Assembly (NCBI GenBank): GCA_913778505.1
Contig: CAJYWD010000049.1
Span: 1 to 57,063 of the forward strand
Direction of reading: 5' to 3'
Source of the DNA: an uncultured Chryseobacterium sp.
GTDB lineage: Bacteria; Bacteroidota; Bacteroidia; Flavobacteriales; Weeksellaceae
Length of the DNA: 57,063 nt
Made by a program: the position numbers and the translations under genes
Part shown: positions 7,649 to 16,439 of the stretch, piece by piece
Layout: each line of letters starts with the position of its first letter
How positions within the stretch are numbered: position 1 is the first letter of the stretch
Notes under the pieces: generated by a model
Databases searched by the model: none
What the model was told of the DNA's origin: nothing
What the model saw: only the letters and a program-made list of their open reading frames with translations

Positions 7649-9202
7649 TTAGTAATTCTGATTTTGCTTTAAAGCTGTATTCAATAATTCTGCATAAGGA
7701 ATAGGTAAAACTTCATTTTTGTTCGCTACAAATCCTTTAGATGACAAAGCAGAAGGTGCATCTCCCCATCTTACAAGATCAAACCATCTGTGCCCCTCTC
7801 CTGCTAATTCTTTTCTACGCTCGTCCTTTATTGCCTGCATACTAACCGGTACTGATGGAATTCCTACTCTTGCTCTAACAGCATCAAGTAACGCTTGTGC
7901 CCTCGCACCTGTTCCTCCTAACGCTTCTGCTTCCATAAGATAACTATCTGCTAAACGTATTACTATGTAATTCTGTCTAAAATTAAGTTCCATTGAGCCT
8001 GGAAGATCGGATACACCTTTTCTAAAAGGCGCATATTTTTTGAGAAAATATCCTGTGTCGGCATAAGCTGGAGAGTAAGTTATTTTTCCTTCATTCTGCA
8101 ATTTTTTTGCATTAAGAATAGTAGCTTCTGCCCGGGGATCATTTTGCATAAAATTAAAAAGGTTATCGGAAAGGGTGTTAAATGCCCAACCAGAAACGAT
8201 GTCAGGTGCATTGCTCCCTGAAGCCAAATTATATGATCTGGGCCCTGTCATTATACAAATAGAGTTACCTTCATCTTTTCCTTGCCCCCAAAAACTCCAG
8301 TCTGACATACCTGCATTAGTATATACTGCTTCAAGTATTGATTCGCTAGTGAATTTATTGTATTCATATTTACCTGGGGATACTTCAGATAATTCAAAAA
8401 GTTTGTTGTACTCATCTACTAATTTGTAACCATATTGGCTGGTCTGTCCTGGTGTACCATTGACTTGAGCAAACTGTGCCGCAGCTTCTGTATTTTTTTT
8501 GTCATACAAATAGATTTTTCCAAGTATTGCTCTGGCGGCTCCTTGGGTAATTCTACCATTTTCTGCACCTCCAACAGTCATCGGCAAATCATTTACAACA
8601 GCCAAAATATCATTTTCGATTTGATTATAAACCTCCGCTTTAGGTGTTTGAGGTATATTCCAATAATCATCAGTCGAGCTGATTCTTTTTAATATGAGAG
8701 GAACATTACCAAACATTTTAACCAGCTCAAAATAGTATAACGACCTTAAAACTGTGACCTCTGCTATTATCCGTTTTTTGAAGTTTTCGGAAACTGGAGC
8801 ATCAGGCATTCTTTCTAAAACCCAATTGGCATTAGCCACACCTTGGTAAAAATCTTTCCAGTAGCTCGCAGGCATAACGATAGGATTAATGGTATAATTA
8901 TTAAATCCTTGGATGCCTGCACCATCTGTTGAACTACCACCACCAGAATAAAAATCATCAGAACCAGCATTAAAAAATGTTACCATATTTTCAAAACCAC
9001 CGGCGTACTTTTTCATTTTATCGTAAACAGACGCCGTTGCGCTAAGGCATTGGTCTTCTGTCTTGAAATAATTAACATCATCAAATGAGCCTATATTTTC
9101 AACATCACCGATGTAATCCCCTGTACAATTTATACTTGCGACACTTAATCCTGCAAGCATAATGACAGACAAAGTCTTCGATATAATTCTTCTATTTTTC
9201 AT
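7649..9202 (-). CDS. SusD/RagB-family surface glycan-binding lipoprotein
   Basis: This 517-residue lipoprotein (signal peptide ending ASINC, Cys26) shows the SusD pattern. The N-terminal TPR-like part contains FDDVNYFKTEDQCLSATASV and YYFELVKMFGNVPLI. The C-terminal part has NYIVIRLADSYLMEAEAL followed by DERRKELAGEGHRWFDLVRW, the family's most conserved stretch. SusD caps the SusC channel outside the outer membrane and hands glycan to it. It begins 11 bases after the SusC stop, so both are made from one transcript. Ligand specificity is inferred from the neighbouring glucanases only. Confidence 0.93.
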   Translation of the reverse strand: MKNRRIISKTLSVIMLAGLSVASINCTGDYIGDVENIGSFDDVNYFKTEDQCLSATASVYDKMKKYAGGFENMVTFFNAGSDDFYSGGGSSTDGAGIQGFNNYTINPIVMPASYWKDFYQGVANANWVLERMPDAPVSENFKKRIIAEVTVLRSLYYFELVKMFGNVPLILKRISSTDDYWNIPQTPKAEVYNQIENDILAVVNDLPMTVGGAENGRITQGAARAILGKIYLYDKKNTEAAAQFAQVNGTPGQTSQYGYKLVDEYNKLFELSEVSPGKYEYNKFTSESILEAVYTNAGMSDWSFWGQGKDEGNSICIMTGPRSYNLASGSNAPDIVSGWAFNTLSDNLFNFMQNDPRAEATILNAKKLQNEGKITYSPAYADTGYFLKKYAPFRKGVSDLPGSMELNFRQNYIVIRLADSYLMEAEALGGTGARAQALLDAVRARVGIPSVPVSMQAIKDERRKELAGEGHRWFDLVRWGDAPSALSSKGFVANKNEVLPIPYAELLNTALKQNQNY

Positions 9203-9213
9203 TGTTTCTTAAT

Positions 9214-12111
9214 TTAAAATTGAATGTTTGCACCAAATAAAAATGTTCTTGCTTGTGGATAATATGCTCTGTCTATACCATATTCATTACCACCTGCGAT
9301 TTCAGGATCGTATCCTGTGTATTTTGTGAATGTGAAAAGGTTTTCACCAGTTACAAAAATTCTTACTTTGTTAGCCCCGAACTTTGTAGTGACATCCTTC
9401 GGAATTGTGTATCCTAATGAAACTAACTTAATTCTCATATAATCTCCTTTCTGTAGGTAATATTTTGACATTTTTGTGTAGTTGCCATTCGGGTCGTTAC
9501 GAGTAAGTCTCGGATTATCATTTGTAGATCCCTCTCCTGTCCATCTGTTAAGAATAGCAGTCTGATAATTGGCATCCAGCATGTCCAATCTTCTAAGGCC
9601 CTGAAGTAGCATATTGCCACCCTGTCCTTGGGCGAAAACCATTAAATCAAAGTTTTTGTAATTCATATTCACCGTAAAACCATATGTGAATTTAGGAAGA
9701 GAACTTCCAATATCTACCATATCGTCCTGAGTGATTTTCCCGTCTCCGTTATTATCTTGCCAAATGAAATCTCCAGGTTTTGCATTGGGAATGATCAAAT
9801 CGCCACTGCTATTTGTATAGGAGTTGATTTGCTCTTGATTTTGGAATACGCCACTATAAGTATATCCATAAAATGTCCCAACAGGTTTACCAACTTGTAA
9901 TCTAGAAACAGGTCCCATCGAATGTAAACCAGCAAATTCTCTCCATTCTACATCATCCTCGAGGCGCAAAACCTTGTTTTTACTGGCAGAAAAATTACCA
10001 TTTAAAGATAGACTGAAATCTTGCCAATTCTTCTTATATCCTAACTCAAATTCCACACCCCTATTTTCCATATCACCAATATTAGCAAATGGATCGGTAG
10101 GTACACCTACATAACCAGGAATGGCTACACGACGAAGTATATCCTTAGTTTTCTTATAATAATAATCAAAGCCTAATGTAAAATCATTTAGAAATCGAAT
10201 ATCAGCTCCAATATCACTCTGTGCAGTCTCTTCCCACTTAAGATTAGGGTTTCCTAAGGTGTTAGGACTGTAGCCAATGATTATAGTAGGATCTATTTCT
10301 CCATTTGGGTAATTGCTGCCTGAGACAAGAGAACTTCTATACATAAAATCCTCAATAGCGTCGTTACCTAAGACACCGTATCCTCCACGTATTTTTAGAG
10401 TATTGATGATTTCATTATCTTTCCAGAATCCTTCTTTATGCACATTCCATCCTGCTGAGAAAGATGGGAAATTACCCCAATATTTTAAAAACTTGGATGA
10501 TCCATCTCTTCTAAATGTACCTGTAAAAAGGTATTTGTCTTGATAATCATAAATAAATCTTCCAAAATAAGATGCTCTTCTTGTTTGTGGTGTGTCCCAG
10601 GCACTGGCTGTAATACTCTTGGCATCAACCGCGTAAAAAGCTGCTTCGTACCAGTTTTCTACAGGTATATTACTGTAAGTAACACTTTGACCCGAACCAA
10701 TATTATATCTGTAAACTCCCTGTCCCAGCAAAATATTAAAATTATGGTCACCTAACCTTTTTTGGTAGCTTAAGGTATTTTCCATACTCCATTCAAATTT
10801 AGTCTGAGTTACTCTATTCAAGTTGTTATTTACTAAATTGCTGAGAGTTGGGCTTAAATAGAACTTAGGCGTAAATCCCTGGCTGCCCCAATAAGATTTT
10901 TTTCCGTTTAATGTGGTTTTGAAAGTTAAACCTTCTGTAAGTTTAAGCTCCGCAAATACATTTCCAACAAAATCATCAGACCAACCATATCTACCCTGTT
11001 GTGTGTATCGATATGCTAATGGATTAGACATTTCCTGATTTACCCAAGGTGATATCCCGTACGGATTTCCGTTTGGATCTCTAATAATATAAGCGTTGGT
11101 ATAATTCGCAGGATTAACTTGTGACCAGTCAGTAACCACAGCAGGTGTGGTAGGATCAAGGTTAATTGCTGAACTTAGTGGGCCACCGAATGTCTCATTG
11201 ACTCCAATACCTTGGCTTTTTTGATGGGTATATAGAAATGTTTGACCTACTGTTAGAACATCGAGTACTTTATGTGTAGAATTTAAACGAGCATTGATTC
11301 TTTTGTAATTTGATATGTCGCCCATTACAATACCGGTTTGATCGAAATAACCAAATGATGCATAATAAGTAGATTTATCATTTCCACCATTGATGCTTAC
11401 TTCGTGAGATTGTCTGTCTCCTGTATTAAATATTGTATCTTGCCAGTCCGTACCGATACCGAACATATTTGGATTTGTAAACCTAATGGGAGAATTATCG
11501 TTTGCAAATCCTTCATTAATTATTGTTGCGTACTGCGTAGCATTAAGTAAATCTAATTTTCTTGCGGCTTGCGATGTTCCAAAACTTCCATTGTAAGCTA
11601 AATTCAAAACACCTTTCTTTCCTTTCTTTGTTGTTACTAGAACAACACCTCTTGCAGCACTGACTCCATAAATTGCAGATGAAGCACCATCCTTTAGGAC
11701 TTCGATACTTTCAATATCTGATTGATTTAACCATCCAATTCCATCAACAATAATTCCATCGACAACCCACATTGGATCATTACCTCCTGCACCAAAACTA
11801 GTAAGACCTCGGATTCTTACTGTAGCTCCTGAACCTGGTTGCCCGGAATTAGTTACTACAGATACACCAGCTGCCCTTCCTTGTAAAACCTGCTCAGGCT
11901 TGCCTGCTGGAATATCTTCAATATCCGAAGCTTTGATACTGGCAATGGCTCCTGTCACATTGCTTTTCTTTTGAGTTCCATAGCCGATGACAACTACCTC
12001 CTCAATAGTTTTCTCCTTGGAAGTCGTGTCGCTGGCCTGTTGTGCCGAGTAGTTGGCTGTGAAGTAAAGTACAGCTGCTAACCCAAGACATTTTGAATAC
12101 TTTAAGTTCAT
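9214..12111 (-). CDS. SusC/RagA-family TonB-linked outer-membrane transporter
   Basis: This 965-residue outer-membrane receptor has a signal peptide ending near TANYSAQQ, a TonB-box-like segment EEVVVIGYGTQKKSNVTGAI, and a plug with QVLQGRAAGVSVVTNSGQPG and GATVRIRGLTS. A 22-strand barrel follows, and the protein ends in FLFGANIQF with a terminal Phe. It is shorter than many SusC proteins because the usual N-terminal carboxypeptidase-regulatory-like domain is missing. With SusD it imports oligosaccharides using TonB/ExbBD energy. It is the first gene of the operon, divergent from the MFS/NrtR pair. Confidence 0.94.
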   Translation of the reverse strand: MNLKYSKCLGLAAVLYFTANYSAQQASDTTSKEKTIEEVVVIGYGTQKKSNVTGAIASIKASDIEDIPAGKPEQVLQGRAAGVSVVTNSGQPGSGATVRIRGLTSFGAGGNDPMWVVDGIIVDGIGWLNQSDIESIEVLKDGASSAIYGVSAARGVVLVTTKKGKKGVLNLAYNGSFGTSQAARKLDLLNATQYATIINEGFANDNSPIRFTNPNMFGIGTDWQDTIFNTGDRQSHEVSINGGNDKSTYYASFGYFDQTGIVMGDISNYKRINARLNSTHKVLDVLTVGQTFLYTHQKSQGIGVNETFGGPLSSAINLDPTTPAVVTDWSQVNPANYTNAYIIRDPNGNPYGISPWVNQEMSNPLAYRYTQQGRYGWSDDFVGNVFAELKLTEGLTFKTTLNGKKSYWGSQGFTPKFYLSPTLSNLVNNNLNRVTQTKFEWSMENTLSYQKRLGDHNFNILLGQGVYRYNIGSGQSVTYSNIPVENWYEAAFYAVDAKSITASAWDTPQTRRASYFGRFIYDYQDKYLFTGTFRRDGSSKFLKYWGNFPSFSAGWNVHKEGFWKDNEIINTLKIRGGYGVLGNDAIEDFMYRSSLVSGSNYPNGEIDPTIIIGYSPNTLGNPNLKWEETAQSDIGADIRFLNDFTLGFDYYYKKTKDILRRVAIPGYVGVPTDPFANIGDMENRGVEFELGYKKNWQDFSLSLNGNFSASKNKVLRLEDDVEWREFAGLHSMGPVSRLQVGKPVGTFYGYTYSGVFQNQEQINSYTNSSGDLIIPNAKPGDFIWQDNNGDGKITQDDMVDIGSSLPKFTYGFTVNMNYKNFDLMVFAQGQGGNMLLQGLRRLDMLDANYQTAILNRWTGEGSTNDNPRLTRNDPNGNYTKMSKYYLQKGDYMRIKLVSLGYTIPKDVTTKFGANKVRIFVTGENLFTFTKYTGYDPEIAGGNEYGIDRAYYPQARTFLFGANIQF

Positions 12112-12159
12112 ATTTTAATTAATTTTTGTTATTCTCATATTGAGACAATAAAAATATCC

Positions 12160-12183
12160 TTTTTTTTGATATATCAAAAAAAA
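12160..12183. promoter_or_regulatory. A/T-rich palindrome between SusC and the MFS gene
   Basis: Eight T, then the self-complementary GATATATC (12168-12175), then at least eight A form a 24-base perfect palindrome. It lies in the 206-base divergent promoter region. It could be an operator for the co-located NrtR-type regulator or a DNA-bending element. There is no direct evidence for either. Confidence 0.35.
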
Positions 12184-12259
12184 AAATAAAAAATTTAAAA
12201 ATATTACTGTTTATGAGTGTTTTAACGTGTATCTTATCATTCAAAATTATTATTTTTAC

Positions 12260-12267
12260 TATATTTG
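12260..12267 (+). promoter_or_regulatory. Candidate -7 box for the MFS-NrtR transcript
   Basis: TATATTTG matches TAnnTTTG and lies 50 bases before the start codon at 12318. No clear -33 TTTG is present at the usual spacing. Confidence 0.4.
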
Positions 12268-12317
12268 AAATCCCCGAAAATACAATCCAATGTTAAAAAT
12301 ACGTTAAGAGGCTTATA

Positions 12318-13502
12318 ATGGATGTTAATAATACAAAGGTGAAGTGGCCTCTTATGCTCAGCTTCCTCATATTCTCCATGCTTCTCAATAGCATGGGTGT
12401 CATTATTCTCCAGCTTTCTGAAGAGGTTTCCTATAAAGGCCTTGGTTTTTTAGAATCGTTCAAAGATATTCCCATGGCTATTGTGTCGCTATTCTGTGTC
12501 AATCTCATCAGCAAAACTGGTAACAAAAAAGCTCTGATTTTTTCGTTGGTTTTCGTTGTGATCAGTTGTTTCGCATTGCCGCTGGTAGATCAATTCTGGT
12601 TTTTCAAAATTTGGCTCAGCATTATAGGGGTCAGCTTTGCATTAGCCAAGATCGCAGTCTTTAGTATCATCAAAAATAATTTTAAGGATGAGCGCCTGGC
12701 CAGCACCATGAGCCGTGTGGAAGCGTCTTTTATGATCGGGATTTTTGCTATCAATATCGGCTTCGGGAGTTTGCTGTCCAGCGCCTATGCGGAATACTGG
12801 AAATATGGATTTTGGCTGATCGCCGTGCTGAGTATTATTAATCTGATGATGCTAAAACCATTAAAAGTAGAGGAAATCAATCCAGATACCAGTAATGTCT
12901 TCGCAGGAGGATTACAATTTTTAAAATCGAAAATAATTATCACATTTTTCTCTATCATTTTCCTCATGGTCTTCGTGGAGCAAAGTTTCAATTCCTGGTT
13001 GCCGAGTTTTTATAAGAATAATCTGAAAGTCGATTCTTATTTCGCATTACAATCCACGGCCTTTCTGGCTCTGTTTTCATTCATTGGAAGATTGGTCACA
13101 AGTAAATTGATCCTAAGGTTTCACTGGTACAGGCTGGTAGTGGTCTGTTTACTACTGATTTTCATAATATTAGGTGCTTCACAGGTTCTGATCACCATTT
13201 TTTATGATAAGGCAAGACTCGCTATCATTTGCCTGATTCCGCTCACAGGTCTATTCCTCTCGCCACTCTATCCGCTCTATAATTCCGAAGTTCTCAACAA
13301 AATACCAAAGGAGAAAACGCACTTTTTCCTGTCCGTCGTAGTCATCTGTTCATCGCTGGGAAGTTCTTTCGGATCGCTGTATATGGCTATGATATTTTAT
13401 GAAAAGCTCAGTTATTTTTATCCGTTATGCATTATTTTACCATTATTAATTATATTTGGTCTCACTTTTTTCCTCAATAAAACTTCAAAAATCCATGACT
13501 GA
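12318..13502 (+). CDS. MFS sugar transporter of the glucan locus
   Basis: This 394-residue protein has about 12 transmembrane helices in two six-helix halves with a central loop near KPLKVEEINPDTS. It has major-facilitator character, with ISKTGNKKALIF as a loop 2-3 analogue. It is the first gene divergent from SusC and overlaps the following NrtR-type gene by eight bases. The likely role is uptake across the inner membrane of glucose or gluco-oligosaccharides freed by the GH30/GH16 enzymes. This substrate assignment rests on context alone. Confidence 0.8.
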   Translation: MDVNNTKVKWPLMLSFLIFSMLLNSMGVIILQLSEEVSYKGLGFLESFKDIPMAIVSLFCVNLISKTGNKKALIFSLVFVVISCFALPLVDQFWFFKIWLSIIGVSFALAKIAVFSIIKNNFKDERLASTMSRVEASFMIGIFAINIGFGSLLSSAYAEYWKYGFWLIAVLSIINLMMLKPLKVEEINPDTSNVFAGGLQFLKSKIIITFFSIIFLMVFVEQSFNSWLPSFYKNNLKVDSYFALQSTAFLALFSFIGRLVTSKLILRFHWYRLVVVCLLLIFIILGASQVLITIFYDKARLAIICLIPLTGLFLSPLYPLYNSEVLNKIPKEKTHFFLSVVVICSSLGSSFGSLYMAMIFYEKLSYFYPLCIILPLLIIFGLTFFLNKTSKIHD

Positions 13503-14259
13503 AAACAAAAAAATTAAGCAAAATCTCAAGGAGCTCATCGATACAAAAGACTTTGTGGAGCACGTTTCCGTGGATTGTGTAATTTTTGGATTTCATAAAG
13601 ACACGCTCAAAGTTCTTTTGCTCAAGTATCACGATCTGGATCTTTGGTCCGTTCCCGGGGGATTTATCTACAATGATGAGAATCTGAATGACGCCGCTGC
13701 CAGAACTCTATATGAGAGGACACATCTTTCCGATGTTTTTCTGGAGCAGTTCTATACGTTCGGCGATATCAAACGTACGGAGAACAATACACACCAAAAA
13801 TTGTTGGAGAATAAAAATATCGAGGTCGATAGGAATCACTGGATCTACCAGCGTTTTATTTCCGTAGGTTACTGTGCGTTAATTGATTATACGCTCACAT
13901 ACACGTTTCCGGACTCTTTCAATGAGGTCTGTCAATGGTTTGATGTGGACAAGCTCCCGAATATGGCTTTTGACCACAAGGAAATGATAGAAAAAGGATT
14001 ACTTTATCTCCGCAAAAACATCGATTATCAGGTGATGGGAAGCAATCTTCTTCCGGATAAATTTACGATGAAAGAACTTCAGCATCTTTACGAAGCCATT
14101 CTGGGAGAACCTTTAAGAAGAAACAATTTCCAGCGAAAGATGCTAAGTCTCAACATCCTGGAAAGGCTGGAAAAACATTATACAGGTTCCGCTAACAAAG
14201 CGCCGTTCCTGTACAAATTCTTAGAAAATCCCGAAATCAAAAACAGCGATTTTTCCTAA
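13495..14259 (+). CDS. NrtR-family Nudix-domain transcriptional regulator
   Basis: The protein is 254 residues from ATG 13495, which overlaps the MFS stop (ATGACTGA), implying translational coupling. The N-terminal Nudix fold (about 20-160) contains VDCVIFGFHKDTLKVLLLKY and SVPGGFIYNDENL. The catalytic REuxEE of the Nudix box is replaced by RTLYERTHL, so hydrolase activity is probably lost and the domain should sense a ligand. The C-terminal winged helix includes FTMKELQHLYEAILGEPLRR and RNNFQRKMLSLNILERL. This is the layout of NrtR regulators, which in Bacteroidetes often control sugar genes. It probably regulates the divergent SusC operon and the MFS gene. Confidence 0.85.
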   Translation: MTENKKIKQNLKELIDTKDFVEHVSVDCVIFGFHKDTLKVLLLKYHDLDLWSVPGGFIYNDENLNDAAARTLYERTHLSDVFLEQFYTFGDIKRTENNTHQKLLENKNIEVDRNHWIYQRFISVGYCALIDYTLTYTFPDSFNEVCQWFDVDKLPNMAFDHKEMIEKGLLYLRKNIDYQVMGSNLLPDKFTMKELQHLYEAILGEPLRRNNFQRKMLSLNILERLEKHYTGSANKAPFLYKFLENPEIKNSDFS

Positions 14260-14260
14260 T

Positions 14261-14297
14261 AAAAAAAGCAACTCATTTTTTTCGAGTTGCTTTTTTT
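14261..14297. terminator. Bidirectional terminator between NrtR and the M28 gene
   Basis: The stem GCAACTC (14268-14274) / GAGTTGC (14284-14290) is flanked by seven A upstream and seven T downstream. It starts two bases past the NrtR stop and can serve the convergent M28 gene too. Confidence 0.85.
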
Positions 14298-14306
14298 GAT
14301 AAATTA

Positions 14307-15332
14307 TCACCTTGTATTTTTTCCGTCAACGATGATTCTTTCCGGGCGGTTCGCCAGTTCCCACGCTGTGGTGAAAACCAGTTTAGTACGCTTTGCCAGC
14401 AAATCATAATCGATTTTGTCCGGCGTGTCCGTTGGTTTATGATAATCCTCATGAATACCATCGAAGAAAAATGCGACAGGAATATTGTGCTTGGCAAAAT
14501 TATAATGGTCTGACCTGTAATACAATCTCTGCGGATCTTTCGGGTCATCATATTTATAATTGAGTTCCAGCTTCACGGTTTTGTCATTCGCTGCTTCATT
14601 GATTTTTTTTAATTGAGAGCTTAGCATTTCTGAACCGATAACATAAACGTATTGTTTACCACGGTTTTCTGGGTCGTCACGTCCAATCATGTCAATGTTA
14701 AGGTCGGCAACTGTATTGGCCAAAGGATAAACCGGGTGATCTGAATAATATTCTGAGCCAAACAGTCCATGCTCCTCGCCCGTTACGTGTAAGAAGAGAA
14801 TAGAACGCTTTGGTCCATAACCTTTCTTTTTGGCTTCCTGAAATGCTTCAGCAATTTCCATCACCGCCACAGTTCCGCTGCCATCATCATCGGCGCCATT
14901 GTAGACCTCACCGTTTTTCATCCCTACGTGGTCATAATGCGCAGACACCACAATGATTTCGTTTGGCTTCTCAGAACCTTCGATAAATGCCATGATATTT
15001 TCCGAATCCGGCAACGTTTCTCCATATTTTTTCATGGCGGCGGAAGGTACTTTCTGATAGTACGAGCCCAGAGCAGGCGGATAACCTATGCCCCATTCCT
15101 TATATTGATCTATCATGTACTCACCGGCTTTCTTTTGCCCTGTACTTCCTGTGCCCCTGCCTTCCATTTTGTCATCGGCTATCACATAGAGGTTCTCCTT
15201 CAGTTCTGCTGAGGTAATGCTGTTGTAGGCATCTTTAAATCCTTTCCCATCGTATGAGAAATTTTTGGTCGAGGCACAGCTATTCAAGAGAGCCACGCCC
15301 AGCAGAAAGCCATATAGTTTTACGTTGTTCAT
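14307..15332 (-). CDS. M28-family metallopeptidase, lipoprotein
   Basis: This 341-residue protein has lipobox LLNSC (Cys19). The co-catalytic zinc site of M28 aminopeptidases is complete: VSAHYDHVG (His, Asp), NGADDDGSGT (bridging Asp), HVTGEEHGL (catalytic Glu and ligand Glu), LNIDMIGR (Asp) and DYHKPTDTPD (His). It should remove N-terminal residues from peptides in the periplasm or at the surface. The preceding TSAELKENLYVIADDKMEGR is typical of Bacteroidetes M28 proteins. It sits alone, convergent with the NrtR gene, and is not obviously part of the glucan locus. Confidence 0.9.
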   Translation of the reverse strand: MNNVKLYGFLLGVALLNSCASTKNFSYDGKGFKDAYNSITSAELKENLYVIADDKMEGRGTGSTGQKKAGEYMIDQYKEWGIGYPPALGSYYQKVPSAAMKKYGETLPDSENIMAFIEGSEKPNEIIVVSAHYDHVGMKNGEVYNGADDDGSGTVAVMEIAEAFQEAKKKGYGPKRSILFLHVTGEEHGLFGSEYYSDHPVYPLANTVADLNIDMIGRDDPENRGKQYVYVIGSEMLSSQLKKINEAANDKTVKLELNYKYDDPKDPQRLYYRSDHYNFAKHNIPVAFFFDGIHEDYHKPTDTPDKIDYDLLAKRTKLVFTTAWELANRPERIIVDGKNTR

Positions 15333-15373
15333 AAATTTATTTTAATTATTAAGTCGAGGTTACAAGAGGTTTG

Positions 15374-15721
15374 TTACAAGTTTTTTTCAAATTTTCTGAT
15401 AGCCGCCTCGGTTGTGAAAAATACAAAAGCCACTATCAAAACCGTGCTGAGAAAAATAATCAAACCCGAGAGATTTTCATCAATTCTAAATACGAATTCC
15501 AATGCAAGGGAAAGTAGCGCTAAAATGATTCCTCCGATTATCAGCTTTTTGGCAGCATACTTTTGTGCAAATGTCCAATTTTTTAGATTCTTCATCGCAT
15601 TGGGCGTTCTGTAGCCGTAGAGATAATTGATGTTTTTCGGAGGAAAAATCAACATTATAGTTCCTACAATAACAAAGATAATGGCGAGCAGATATGGAAA
15701 TGAAATCATCTTCTCTAACAT
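15374..15721 (-). CDS. SdpI/YhfL-like small membrane protein
   Basis: This 115-residue protein has three hydrophobic segments. Between the first and second lies the conserved loop YLYGYRTPNAMKNLKNWTFA, the signature of the SdpI C-terminal/YhfL group. SdpI itself gives Bacillus immunity to the SdpC toxin, but most relatives, including this short form, are uncharacterised. No toxin-like neighbour is seen. The start could be ATG 15721 or the internal Met five codons on (15709), which begins the first helix. The next gene upstream ends one base before, so it may be co-transcribed with the VOC gene. Confidence 0.75.
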   Translation of the reverse strand: MLEKMISFPYLLAIIFVIVGTIMLIFPPKNINYLYGYRTPNAMKNLKNWTFAQKYAAKKLIIGGIILALLSLALEFVFRIDENLSGLIIFLSTVLIVAFVFFTTEAAIRKFEKNL

Positions 15722-15722
15722 A

Positions 15723-16076
15723 TCATCCTACTTTTTCTCCGAAGGTCAGTAAAGTTCCATTAGGGTCAATCAGTGAAAACTCTCTCATATTCCAAGGCTT
15801 GGTTTCCAGGCTTCCGTTGGGATGGATTTTAATGTTTTTGAACTGGATATGCTCATAAAACTTATCGATATTGCTGGATATTTTAAGATACAGCATAAAA
15901 TCCGATGTTTTTGGGTCTAAATCTTTGTACTCAAAGAAATGAAGTTCGGAATTATTATACTTGGCGATCAGATATTGGTCATAATCGGAAACGAACTCGA
16001 ATCCTAAGTCAGTATAATAATCTATGGTTTTCTGCTTGTCGATGAACGGCAATTTCGGGATGATCTGTGAAATCAT
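15723..16076 (-). CDS. VOC-superfamily (glyoxalase/bleomycin resistance-like) protein
   Basis: This 117-residue protein has the paired beta-alpha-beta-beta-beta pattern of VOC domains: IIPKLPFIDKQKTIDYYTDL at the start, then LHFFEYKD. The end EFSLIDPNGTLLTFGE carries the usual C-terminal strand and metal-ligand-like Glu. The length matches bleomycin-resistance-type proteins, which bind antibiotics as dimers, but the set of metal ligands is incomplete to the eye. The exact substrate cannot be assigned. Confidence 0.8.
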   Translation of the reverse strand: MISQIIPKLPFIDKQKTIDYYTDLGFEFVSDYDQYLIAKYNNSELHFFEYKDLDPKTSDFMLYLKISSNIDKFYEHIQFKNIKIHPNGSLETKPWNMREFSLIDPNGTLLTFGEKVG

Positions 16077-16121
16077 AAGGATCTATTTATAAATTAATGA
16101 GCTTGTTTTTAGCAGAATAAA

Positions 16122-16391
16122 TTATGCCAATTCATCATTCCATTCACGGATCGTTACTTTGGCAATCAGTCCTTCCTGCACAAACGGGTCGCCATTGACA
16201 AAATCTTCAGCAGCCTGTTTGTCTACAAAAATTGCCATTGCACCTTCGCCAGGATTTGCAAACGCACCGGTTCCCAAAACCCTTCCCGATTTAATAAATT
16301 CTTCTTCCAATTTTTCGTGTCTCGGAAAAACCGCCATAAATTCTTCCATCGATTTTTCTGTGTTGTGTTCGTAAAAAACAACTGCTTTCAT
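16122..16391 (-). CDS. YciI-family protein
   Basis: This 89-residue single-domain protein has a YCII-related ferredoxin-like fold. The N-terminal FPRHEKLEEEFIKSGRVLGTG includes the conserved His, AMAIFVDKQAAEDFVNGDPF contains the family DPF motif, and the end has VTIREWND. Such proteins are small putative enzymes of unknown reaction. It lies between polA and the VOC gene on the same strand with short gaps. Confidence 0.85.
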   Translation of the reverse strand: MKAVVFYEHNTEKSMEEFMAVFPRHEKLEEEFIKSGRVLGTGAFANPGEGAMAIFVDKQAAEDFVNGDPFVQEGLIAKVTIREWNDELA

Positions 16392-16439
16392 ATTTGTATG
16401 TTTTTAAAATTTATTTTAATCATCAATTATCAGCTATAA

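Noticed and set aside
15374-15721. Toxin-immunity system based on the SdpI-like protein
   Set aside because: There is no SdpC-like toxin, export gene or other sdp gene nearby. Neighbours are unrelated small enzymes.
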